Source: Baffinella frigidus (Eukaryota; Cryptophyceae; Cryptomonadales; Baffinellaceae). From it: a stretch of 12,106 bases of DNA. The translations under genes were made by a program, and so were the position numbers. The stretch is taken from positions 222,285-234,390 of the forward strand of contig MU646327.1 in the NCBI GenBank assembly GCA_026770585.1, in the 5' to 3' direction. The notes below the pieces were generated by a model. The model was not told the DNA's origin. It saw only the letters and a program-made list of their open reading frames with translations, and searched no databases. Below, piece after piece: positions 5,074 to 9,370 of the stretch. The first letter of the stretch is position 1, and each line of letters opens with the position of its first letter.

Positions 5074-7882
5074 GGCCAGTCAGTCAGTCAGTCATTTAAT
5101 CAGTCAGTCAGATCTATCTTTATGACCCTGAAGGAATTCGAGGTGTTCTCCATCGGACAACGGCTTGAAATCGCTCACGAGAAAGCCCCCCTTGCATGCG
5201 ACGTGCCATGGGTTCCAGACTCAACCAACTGGTAACGCGCGCGCTGTGCTGAGCAGCCACGGCTTGCCACACTCACCGTACTCGGGCGATCGGTGTAGGT
5301 AACAGGAAACATGAGAGGAGTCCTGCAGCTATCCTCCCCAGCACCAGTTTCAAGGGGGCCAACGCTGACGATTCCAGGATTCCGCAACTATCCCCACCCC
5401 TGTGTCAAGGGGGCTAACGGAGATCGTAACCTGTTCCAAAAGGGCTAACGAGGGCCGTAACCTGCTTCAAGATTGTTGAGGGTCGTAACCTGTGCGGGCC
5501 ATGGCGACGACGTGCTGCCCCGAGAGGATCCGCGGGATCACTTTCCGCTGCACCGGCGTCGGGAACTTGTACCCTGCGTCCCGCGTGCCACACCCATTAG
5601 TGCGTGTGTGCCACACCCATTAGTGCGCTCGTTCCACACCCGTTAAGGGTGAACGCCCTAATTCCTGCGTCAACCGTCGGGAACTTGTACCCTGCATCCC
5701 GCGTTGCACAGCACTTGAGTCCCAGACCAGAATGGATTCTATTTCGCGAGGCGTCAATCTAAACAATACCTGGTTGTGTGCATGTACCAGACGCGTCGGG
5801 AACTTGTACCCTGCGTTCTGCGTGCCACACCCATTAGTGCGTGTGTTCCACACCGATTTCATCTCGGAAGATAACTGAATCAGTTCCTTTTCTATAGGAG
5901 GTTGAATAGAAGAAATTAGTTAGGGCATAGTAAATTTAATTAGGCCTCCTAATTAGATGAAAACGCTAATTAGGGAACTGATTCAGTTATCTTTCGAGAT
6001 GAGATTGGTGCGCACGTTCCGCACCCGTTACGGGTGAACGCCCTAATTCCGGCTTCAACCGAGTTCCGGCGTTCCGTATCACCCAACCGCATTGCATAGC
6101 ACCCTACGGAAGGCCGGAATTAGGTCGACGCCGGAATTAGGGCGTCCGCCCTTACTCTCATGCCTGGAGATGATTGGTCCAAAAGCCTATGAACCTTAAG
6201 ACCAGCCCACTTCGGCACAGCTATTAGAGCGTTGCCTTCATCTTCATAGGAACCTCCTTGAGTTCAGCGGGGGTTTGGTGTGCGTATCGAGTGCACACCG
6301 CCAGCCCTCCCAAGTAAAATATTCCGGAACCGACGCCCCCCCTGATAAACACCCGGGTAATTCGTAACGATAGACATCCATGACTTTACAGGGCTCGATA
6401 GCACCTGCTTGGTGCATGCGCCCCCCTGGTACAAATCCGGGTATTCATGACGATGGAAATGCATGAAATGAAAGGGCTGACGGCTAAGGTTCAGGGTTTA
6501 TAGTTTATAGTTTCGGGTTAAGGGTTCAGTGGTGGCACCTGCATGGTGCATGCCCGTCGCGTGCACATTCGGGACAGCAGCTGGTGGGGACCATCGGGGC
6601 CTACTCCTCACCACGAAACTCGAGGTGTGGTGAGAAAGGAGAGGGATGCAGGGATTTCTATTTTTAGGGGCTTGTTGGCACCTGCTTGGTGCATGCGCCC
6701 CCCTGGTACAAATCCGGGTATTCACGACGATGGAAATGCATGAAACGACAGGGCTGGTGGCTAAGGTTTAGGGCTTAGGGTTTAGGGTTTAGGGTTTAGG
6801 GTTTGTGGTTTAGGGTTTAGGGTTTAGGGTTTAGGATTTGGGGTTTAGGATTTAGGGTTTAGGGTTTAGGGTTTAGTGGTGGCACCTGCATGATGCATGC
6901 CCTTGGCGTGCAAATTCGGGACAGCAGCTGGTGGGGACCATCGGGGCCTACTCCTCACCACGAAACTCGAGGTGTAGTGAGAAAGGAGAGGGGTGCTGGG
7001 ATTTCTATTTTTAGGGGCGTGATGGCACCTGCATGATGCATGCGCCCCCTGGTACAAATCCGGGTATTCACGACCATGGAAATCGATGAATTGACAGGGC
7101 TTGATGGAACCTGCATGGTGCATGCCACACAATCTGGGTATTCGTAACGAAGGAAACGCATGGTGTGAAAGGGGGGAGGTGGCACCTGCGTGATGCATGC
7201 CCTTTTCAAGCTCATCCGACAGTCCCAGCGCCGCAAACGACCCCTGCCGCACCTTCTTCTTCTTCTCCTTCGTCCCCCACACCCCCTCCCCCTCCCCCCC
7301 CGCCGCCCCCTCCTCCACATCCGGCATGGTCGACGCGTCGCGCGGCACGCGCTTCTTCCGCATCGGAGGGAGGGGTGGGGGAGTCTCGCCCTTAATTTTC
7401 GCTTGGAGGATCCCCTTGAGCCCTGAGAGCTTGGAGCGGCGCTTCGGGGCGGCCTTGGGCGGCTCGTCCGAGTCGTTGTCGTCGTCGTCCTGAGCGTGTC
7501 GCAGCACGGACTTATGCCCCGTGGGGAACGCCCGCCGGCTGCGGATCTTGCCTGTTCCTCCAGAGGGGTCCACTTCCCGGCCTGCTGCCTCTCTTCCACT
7601 CTTTGAGAAGTCTTTGGGCGCCCCCCCACGCGTCTTCGTGTCTTTCGGCTTCCCCCCTCCACGCATCCTCAACAGACTTAGTCCCCCAGCCTGCAGGGAG
7701 GAACGGCACGCGTGTCCTCCAGCGAGGATGGGCGCGTGGCCAGCCGCGTCGCGGCAGCAGGGAGGAGGAGCGGGCCAGTCAGCTTGCTGCGGGTGCGACG
7801 CCTCCCGCGGCAGCGCGGCCAGGAGCACCAGCAGGACCCTGCTGAGGTGTCGCATCGCCCAACAGCGTCTCGCCCCAGTCAT
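1..7882 (-). CDS. DDX54: DDX54/Dbp10-like DEAD-box RNA helicase, spliced gene, 3' end outside window
   Basis: Whole-gene entry; exons are listed separately. Read on the minus strand, the reconstructed product runs from an N-terminal leader through the DEAD-box core in the correct order: [16 protein letters not shown] (Q motif), ARTGSGKT (I), [12 protein letters not shown] (Ia), [12 protein letters not shown] (GG), [10 protein letters not shown] (Ib), [10 protein letters not shown] (II). The stretch from KFTELT to ATPGR is 36 residues and aligns without gaps to my recollection of human DDX54, including the DPQFAAL segment typical of DDX54/Dbp10 rather than other DEAD-box families. Five introns join in phase. 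Family role: ATP-dependent RNA helicase in large ribosomal subunit maturation, normally nucleolar. Motif III and the second RecA domain are not seen, so the gene continues past the left edge or is broken. Family assignment is firm; activity is not shown. Confidence 0.85.
360..830 (-). repeat. Three tandem copies of an acidic exon-like unit
   Basis: Copies at about 754-830, 612-693 and 360-445 encode, on the minus strand, [16 protein letters not shown]-like peptides (variants [19 protein letters not shown] and [19 protein letters not shown]). Frame and most substitutions are conserved. The first and third carry GCTCTGC at the 5' edge; two have G|GTACC at the 3' edge, a plausible donor. Between copies lie shorter shared pieces containing CAAGTCTRG. 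The unit lies downstream of the helicase exons and could be an acidic linker of that gene, but I do not recognise it. Confidence 0.45.
561..584. repeat. 24-bp perfect palindrome
   Basis: The half-site TTTCACCTTGAA is followed immediately by its exact reverse complement, centred on an EcoRI-type GAATTC. It lies between two copies of the acidic unit. The function is unknown; it may be the remnant of a fold-back element. Confidence 0.7.
838..917 (-). CDS. DDX54: Helicase exon 7, best copy (segment after DEADRLFE)
   Basis: The acceptor is GGATCGCAG|GGGGAT, with a CTGAC branch-like motif about 30 nt upstream (GCTGACGCG). With the base left by exon 6 it reads [20 protein letters not shown] and then IL. 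This corresponds to the family segment after DEADRLFE (MGFAEQLQEIIARL in human DDX54, from memory), so it is the natural next exon. The 3' end is unclear: after CGCATCCTTTC the sequence goes into a GCGCGCGGCGCG run with no obvious GT donor, and the expected LFSATLP motif is not found. Three more copies lie at higher coordinates. I cannot tell which copy is used. Confidence 0.55.
1021..1090 (-). pseudogene. Extra copy of helicase exon 7 (copy C)
   Basis: On the minus strand, CCCAG at 1091 is followed by an in-frame [20 protein letters not shown]. Five residues (PQGLR) are missing relative to the copy at 838-917. A telomere-like stretch lies immediately on the acceptor side (1093-1133). The reading frame and acceptor phase match those needed after exon 6, so use as an alternative exon cannot be excluded. 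Confidence 0.6.
1135..1215 (-). pseudogene. Extra copy of helicase exon 7 (copy B)
   Basis: Acceptor GGATCGCAG at 1216-1224, then GGLAP with an inserted ASTS, then [18 protein letters not shown]. It is in the correct phase after exon 6. The exon-like part ends in a telomere-like tract with a stop (TCGAAACCCTAG). It is 12 nt longer than copy D because of the insertion. Confidence 0.6.
1386..1443 (-). pseudogene. Extra, degenerate copy of helicase exon 7 (copy A)
   Basis: CGCGCAG is followed by [11 protein letters not shown], then a frameshift relative to the other copies (a missing CGCCATG-like stretch). It is the copy nearest to exon 6 and the most diverged. A further 3'-edge fragment of the same exon ([10 protein letters not shown]) lies at about 1295-1320. 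Confidence 0.5.
1446..2277 (-). other. Helicase intron 6, unique part
   Basis: Between the donor of exon 6 and the first exon-7 copy. It contains the 139-bp fold-back element, a small hairpin (CGGGCTCTGAGAGCCCG, about 1600-1616), a copy of the GTGTGCGAGATCGTGC segment that also accompanies the exon-7 copies (about 1900-1920), and otherwise AT-richer sequence (1930-2250) in which I see no exon. Confidence 0.5.
1742..1880. mobile_element. Fold-back MITE-like element, family 1
   Basis: 139 bp with terminal inverted repeats of about 50 bp. The left arm starts TGAAACCCGGGTAGTTAG and contains CCTACGGTATTGCCTACGG; the right arm is its reverse complement with a few mismatches. The loop is about 40 bp and there is no coding potential. 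Related in sequence to the element at 10919-11066 in the other gene. It lies in the intron after the DEAD exon. Confidence 0.75.
2278..2366 (-). CDS. DDX54: Helicase exon 6: motif II (DEAD box)
   Basis: 89 nt: one base completing Arg with exon 5, 29 codons, one base. The acceptor is CTGGTGCAG|GTTGCT and the donor is the strong GAAG|GTAAGG. It encodes [20 protein letters not shown] and then [13 protein letters not shown] is the Walker B/ATP hydrolysis motif; DEADRLFE is the DDX54/Dbp10 version. The first 20 or so bases after the donor closely match the terminus of a fold-back element at 6021-6157. A diverged second copy of the acceptor edge, still encoding LQILHEV, lies at 2423-2476. Confidence 0.88.
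2423..2476 (-). repeat. Echo of exon 6 acceptor edge
   Basis: Minus strand GCCTGGTGCAG followed by GGTGCTGCAAATCTTGCACGA, homologous to the real exon-6 edge (CCTGGTGCAG|GTTGCTGCAACTCC). The reading frame is preserved (LQILHEV against LQLLNEV). Similarity extends into the intron side (ATGCGGCC/ATGCGTCC and beyond), so a segment of about 90 bp spanning the splice site was duplicated. Confidence 0.65.
2710..2816. mobile_element. Short fold-back element
   Basis: The ends are GTATCCCTTAAGTG and, inverted, GATATCCCTTCAGTGG. The interior has CCTACGGTAGGGCCCTAGGACCT, repeated and inverted, related to fold-back family 1. About 107 bp, non-coding. Confidence 0.5.
2868..2908 (-). repeat. Echo of exon 5 donor edge
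   Basis: Minus strand TACCCTGACGTCATTATCGC, then TACCCCCGGACGGTC: almost identical to the end of exon 5 ([11 protein letters not shown] plus donor G|GTC). The intact exon end lies at 3077-3117, so the two donor edges flank the fold-back element at 2939-3053. A weaker trace (TACCCTGACGGCATTATCGG) lies at 2695-2714. Confidence 0.75.
2939..3053. mobile_element. Fold-back MITE-like element between two exon-5 donor edges
   Basis: The inverted arms share GTACCACGAAACTGTCT and an outer CGTTTTT. The loop is about 40 bp. No ORF. It lies in intron 5 between the real exon-5 end and its echo at 2868-2908. Confidence 0.75.
3079..3166 (-). CDS. DDX54: Helicase exon 5: GG motif and motif Ib
   Basis: 88 nt: two bases, 28 codons, two bases. 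The acceptor is GGTGGCAG|GGTGTC and the donor GGACG|GTCATT. It encodes [20 protein letters not shown] and then DVIIATPG(R). GG and TPGR are RNA-contact motifs of DEAD-box proteins; DPQFAAL is close to the EDQFAAL of DDX54. The spacing from exon 4 is exact for the family. Partial copies lie at 3428-3504 (5' and middle part, ends after TYP), 3265-3303 (5' edge only) and 2868-2908 (3' edge only). Only this copy has both edges intact. Confidence 0.88.
3179..3248. repeat. Telomere-like array (GGTTGAG)n
   Basis: About nine near-perfect copies of GGGTTGA on the plus strand, i.e. CCCTCAA on the sense strand of the helicase, directly upstream of the exon-5 acceptor. Confidence 0.9.
3428..3504 (-). pseudogene. 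Truncated copy of helicase exon 5
   Basis: Nearly identical to 3104-3181: same acceptor GGTGGCAG and coding [20 protein letters not shown], then diverging to CCTGCGGC instead of CCTGACGTC. It lacks motif Ib and the donor. The near-identity points to a recent duplication. A still shorter copy, acceptor plus CLLAG, lies at 3265-3303. Confidence 0.8.
3503..3652. repeat. Telomere-like array (GGGTTGA variants)
   Basis: Degenerate GGGTTGAGGGTTGAG repeats with GTGCA and GTTCA variants. C-rich in the helicase sense direction and directly next to the acceptor of the truncated exon-5 copy, as the array at 3179-3248 is next to the real one. Confidence 0.85.
3653..3960. other. Helicase intron 4, unassigned part
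   Basis: I recognise no exon here on either strand. It holds a CT-rich simple repeat (about 3837-3870: CTCTCCTCTCCTCTCTCTCT) and a short open frame on the plus strand without recognisable similarity. Confidence 0.4.
3961..4062. repeat. Inverted and direct echoes of exon 4 donor edge
   Basis: Minus strand 4033-4062 reads CCTACTCCAAGTTTACTGG, then TTTGACTG|GTACC, a second copy of the exon-4 end (YSKFTGLTG). Plus strand 3961-3985 reads GAAGTTCACTAACGTGACTG|GTATC, the same edge in the opposite direction. The two form a fold-back of about 100 bp. Confidence 0.6.
4063..4127. repeat. Telomere-like array at exon 4 donor
   Basis: Degenerate TTTAGGG/TTCAGGG repeats. On the sense strand the intron begins GTACCCCCAAACCCTAAACC, so the array starts within five bases of the 5' splice site. 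Confidence 0.8.
4132..4210 (-). CDS. DDX54: Helicase exon 4: motif Ia (PTRELA)
   Basis: 79 nt: 26 codons plus one base. The acceptor is CGAATGCAG|GTGCTG and the donor ACTG|GTACCC. It encodes [20 protein letters not shown] and then KFTELT. PTRELA is motif Ia, which contacts RNA in the first RecA domain; [11 protein letters not shown] is the DDX54 form. Phase agrees with exon 3 (0) and exon 5 (1). The upstream intron ends in a telomere-like array and the downstream intron starts with one, so this exon sits between two C-rich (sense strand) arrays. Its donor end is copied at about 4033-4062, and an inverted copy lies at 3961-3985. Confidence 0.87.
4220..4389. repeat. Telomere-like array (TTTAGGG)n before exon 4 acceptor
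   Basis: GGTTTAGGGTTTAGGG with TCTAGGG, TTTCGGG and TCCAGGG variants over about 170 bp. Sense strand is CCCTAAA; it ends ten or so bases before the CAG acceptor at 4211-4213. Confidence 0.9.
4391..4556 (-). pseudogene. Copies of the 3' half of helicase exon 3
   Basis: 4471-4556 encodes [20 protein letters not shown] and then ARSL, with donor-like A|GTCCCG. It differs from the real exon by few bases but lacks the P-loop (replaced by TATAGCATTG). 4391-4420 holds a shorter piece (donor side). Both are followed, like the real exon, by TCCTCYTACAAGTG. Confidence 0.8.
4424..4690. repeat. Minisatellite AAGGCTATAATATCTTGTAC-like
   Basis: Two blocks (4424-4470 and 4560-4690) of about 20-22 bp imperfect units containing GGCTATAATATCTTGTA or GGCTACAATCACTTGTA. 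They lie between the real exon 3 and the copies of its 3' half. The TATAAT content is a by-product of the unit. Confidence 0.8.
4701..4810 (-). CDS. DDX54: Helicase exon 3: motif I (Walker A)
   Basis: 110 nt: two bases plus 36 codons. The acceptor is GGAGTGCAG|GATCGG and the donor GGCCTG|GTCTCG (phase 0). It encodes [12 protein letters not shown], then a basic segment ending THARGL. With the last base of exon 2 it completes GSGKT, the ATP-binding P-loop. The segment between the P-loop and ARGL is about nine residues longer than in the human protein as I recall it. The acceptor has no pyrimidine tract; a long CTGA tetranucleotide array precedes it instead. The 3' half of this exon is copied at 4471-4556 and near 4391-4420. 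Confidence 0.88.
4821..5112. repeat. Tetranucleotide microsatellite (CAGT)n
   Basis: About 290 bp of CAGT repeats with scattered CATT, CGGC and GAGT variants. It directly abuts the exon-3 acceptor in the helicase sense direction, where it reads (CTGA)n and so repeats the branch-site-like word CTGAC dozens of times. Confidence 0.95.
5113..5399 (-). other. Helicase intron 2, middle part
   Basis: No exon recognised. The minus strand carries a short open stretch ([20 protein letters not shown]) next to the microsatellite, of unknown meaning. From about 5320 to 5399 there is a diverged tandem of the GCCCCCTTGA..GGATAGYTGC unit that continues into the donor echoes. Confidence 0.4.
5400..5489 (-). 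repeat. Tandem GT...AG mini-units after exon 2 donor
   Basis: Sense strand, starting at the donor: three consecutive units of 28, 31 and 31 nt (5489-5462, 5461-5431, 5430-5400). Each begins GTTACG and ends CAG; the second and third share CGTTAGCCC. The word CAG|GTTACG of the true donor is therefore present three times. Confidence 0.75.
5490..5573 (-). CDS. DDX54: Helicase exon 2: Q motif
   Basis: 84 nt: two bases completing a Gly codon with exon 1, 27 codons, and one base carried to exon 3. The acceptor is GGGACGCAG and the donor ACAG|GTTACG. It encodes [16 protein letters not shown], then [11 protein letters not shown]. This is the DEAD-box Q motif (PTPxQ) and the lead-in to Walker A. Joining to exon 1 gives HAG-YKFPTP and joining to exon 3 gives ART-GSGKT, both as in the family. 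Copies of its first 17 or so bases with the acceptor recur upstream near 5695 and 5814, and its donor recurs downstream; see the separate entries. Confidence 0.88.
5574..5850 (-). repeat. Reiterated acceptor edge of exon 2
   Basis: The exon start GTACAAGTTCCCGAC preceded by CAG occurs at 5573 (real), 5695 and 5814. The intron side is also repeated (CACTAATGGGTGTGGCACGC, about 5583-5625 and 5818-5850). Each echo keeps about 17 exon bases and then diverges, so none can replace the real exon. Confidence 0.8.
5851..6010. mobile_element. Fold-back MITE-like element, AT-rich centre
   Basis: About 160 bp. Arms of about 37 bp: CACCGATTTCATCTCGGAAG at the left, and TCTTTCGAGATGAGATTGGTG at its inverted end. 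The centre contains AATTAG/CTAATT palindromes. The flanks carry similar GCGNNYGTTCCRCACC words, possibly an old target duplication, but the region is itself repetitive. Confidence 0.8.
6021..6157. mobile_element. Fold-back element sharing its terminus with the exon-6 donor
   Basis: Left arm GTTACGGGTGAACGCCCTAA at 6027, right arm inverted GTAAGGGCGGACGCCCTAAT at 6154-6135. A single arm also occurs at 5642-5665. The same word starts the intron after the DEAD exon (GTAAGGACGGACGCCCTAAT, from 2277 downwards). Confidence 0.65.
6158..6404 (-). other. Helicase intron 1, unassigned part
   Basis: The last repeat unit (starting GTGCTATCGAGCC at 6404) decays here without a closing CATGCAG. From about 6160 to 6300 the sequence is unique with no exon recognised on either strand. 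Confidence 0.4.
6405..7185 (-). repeat. Tandem array of six GT...AG intron-like units
   Basis: Sense strand, starting exactly at the exon-1 donor. Unit borders (high to low): 7185-7111 (75 nt), 7110-7029 (82), 7028-6886 (143), 6885-6682 (204), 6681-6539 (143), 6538-6405 (134). All begin GTGCCA or GTTCCA and end GCATGCAYCAWGCAG. Two types alternate: units 3 and 5 (143 nt each, containing CACCTCGAGTTTCGTGGTGA) and units 2, 4 and 6 (containing GAATACCCGGATTTGTACCA). Units 4 and 6 also have an inner telomere-like stretch. Exon 1 itself ends GCATGCATCACGCAG, so every unit end repeats the exon end. Confidence 0.85.
6765..6878. repeat. Telomere-like array (TTTAGGG)n inside a repeat unit
   Basis: Near-perfect TTTAGGG repeats on the plus strand within unit 4 of the intron-1 array. 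The equivalent place in unit 6 (about 6485-6533) has a short degenerate version, so the array expanded or contracted after the unit was duplicated. Confidence 0.9.
7186..7882 (-). CDS. DDX54: Helicase exon 1: leader, acidic/basic linker, start of Q region
   Basis: Open from an ATG at 7880-7882, with a second in-frame ATG at 7853-7855. From the second, the protein starts [20 protein letters not shown], which looks like a signal peptide (basic n-region, hydrophobic VLLVLLAAL). A third ATG at 7664-7666 (MRGGGKPKD) would give a leaderless form. The middle is rich in charged residues, with an acidic DDDDNDSDE run, a proline stretch, and a basic KEKKKKVRQ run. The last residues, [19 protein letters not shown], match the segment just before the DEAD-box Q motif. 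The exon ends CACGCAG at 7186, followed by GTGCC. From 7853-7855 it holds 223 codons plus one base (phase 1). Which ATG is used is unresolved. Confidence 0.82.
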
Positions 7883-8768
7883 AGCCCGAAAAACGCTGTG
7901 CTGCTGCTACCGACAGTCCACCTCATGAAACCCTGCGCAGTTCCACGGATTTGTTAACCTTGCACACGCCCCTCATACCTACACGCCAGCCCACACCGCT
8001 CACGACGATGCACCATGCAGCCAACCCTGCTCTCTCCAGACGCAATGTTTGGCTGGTATCTGTCCGGGCTCGGTTCTCGAGGAGCACGGTCATCAGCAGT
8101 CACTTTGAATCTTGCATCGCGAGACCGGGGGGCAGAGAGTCGACTCGCTCAGTACCCCCAGACTCTGATGCGTTCCCAACCCTCCCCAAGCACCTCACAA
8201 CGATGCACCCTGCTACTAGCCCACCCTGTTCTCCCCACACGCAATGAATGAATGTTTGGCTGGTATCTGTCCGGGCTCGGTTCTCGAGGAGCACGGTCAT
8301 CAGCAGTCATTCTTGCTCTAGCATCGCGAGACCGGGAGGCAGAGAGTCGACTTGCCCAGTACCCCCAGACTCTGATGCGTTCCGAACCCCCCCCAAGCAT
8401 ACGTCAAGCCTTGAGCCAGCACAGAGCGGGGGGCACCTTCATCCTCACTGTTTGCCTGCTTTCTGCTCGGACTTTTGATTTCCACCCACTAGTTCTCGAC
8501 ACGAAATGTAATCCGCAGCTCAGTTCTTCTAGCATCGCGAGACCCAGGGGCAGATCTAGAGTCGACTTGCTGGGTACACAAAGCTGGGATGCGCCCCGAA
8601 CCCTCCACAACACGTATAGGCCGAGCCTTGAGCCAAGCAGAGAGCGGGGGCCACCTCCAGAGCTTCACAGCGCCCAAGAACCCCGCCCCCACCGTCGAGC
8701 GTGCGATCCTGCGGGGAACTTCGAAGCAAAAAACGGACGCGCGCTCCGTCCAGAGGAGGCGGGCTGGG
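7883..8768. promoter_or_regulatory. Intergenic region between divergent genes
   Basis: The region between the two start codons; it must contain promoter and 5' UTR of both genes. I see no TATA box or other firm core element. Most of it (from 7974) is the tandem repeat described separately. The PTAR1 reading frame stays open upstream to 8589, but that part shows no family similarity. Confidence 0.4.
7974..8665. repeat. Tandem repeat, about 200-270 bp unit, three copies
   Basis: Copies start at about 7974, 8198 and 8475. Copies 1 and 2 share TTTGGCTGGTATCTGTCCGG, GAGGAGCACGGTCATCAGCA and CCCCCAGACTCTGATGCGTT. Copies 2 and 3 share GCATCGCGAGACC and GAGCCTTGAGCCA..CAGAGCGGGGG. Copy 3 is the most diverged. 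Copy 1 has a close inverted counterpart at 10451-10645. Open frames across it are accidental. Confidence 0.85.
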
Positions 8769-9370
8769 ATGCCGCTCAACCACCCAGACGACGTGGAAGC
8801 GACGCCGCACGTGGACGGGACGGAGATCCTGGCCGCGGTGGACGGTGCGTTCCGCGACTGTCCTGGCCTCGAGGAGCTGGGGCTGCTCTTTTCCGACGGC
8901 CCGGTGTCACAGGAGGAGGCGCAGGAGGCGGTGGGCGGCGGATCCGGGCAGCTTGAGCTGCGCATCGCGGCTGGGGCGGTCGTGGTTGTGGACCAGAAGC
9001 TGGCGCTGGCGTACTGGTGCCTCCCAGCGCTGCTCACCGCAGCCAAAGAGGGCATCGCGCGCTTGCGACAGATCCCCGAGTGGTGGAGCAACGGGGGGCA
9101 CGCGGAGGCGATGCACAAGTGCACGCGCGCCATGCTCCTGATAGCCGCAGACACCAGCTCATCATGGAACCACCGCAAGCGGCTGATCCAGGTGGGCGTG
9201 CTCTCGCGCGCCTCCGAGCTCCGCTTCCTCGACCTAGTGCAGTCGAAACACCAGAAGTGTCAGGAGGCGTGGGCGCACCGCCGATGGGTCGTGCTTCCTC
9301 TGCTCCTCGCCGAGGGTGGCGAGCCGGTTCCCCCAGACTTCGTCGACTCTGAACTCGCTGCGATCGACCG
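8769..9370 (+). CDS. PTAR1: PTAR1-like exon 1
   Basis: 602 nt: 200 codons plus two bases. The start is the ATG at 8769 (MPLNHPDDVEATPHVDGTEI), which gives the family's N-terminal length. The open frame reaches back to 8589, but that extension is repeat-derived. It contains AAVDGAFRDCPGLEELGLL, WCLPALLTAAKEGIARLRQI, MLLIAADTSSSWNHRKRLIQ and KCQEAWAHRRWVVLPLLL: the first two PFTA-type repeats with their W, N/H and R residues. Donor CGACCG|GTGCGC. No part of it is duplicated in the window. Confidence 0.88.

Noticed and set aside
6246-6272. Resemblance of CCTTGAGTTCAGCGGG to the start of large-subunit rRNA
   Set aside because: Only about 15 bases match and the flanks do not; probably chance.
6405-7185. 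CRISPR-like array
   Set aside because: The repeated borders are short, spacing is 75-204 nt and the 'spacers' are themselves repeated; the context is eukaryotic.
6955-7662. 235-residue arginine-rich frame on the minus strand
   Set aside because: Shadow of helicase exon 1 in another frame, then translation of the intron repeat array.
8252-8956. 234-residue plus-strand frame over the tandem repeat
   Set aside because: It starts in repeat copies and overlaps PTAR1 exon 1 in the wrong frame; no recognisable domain.
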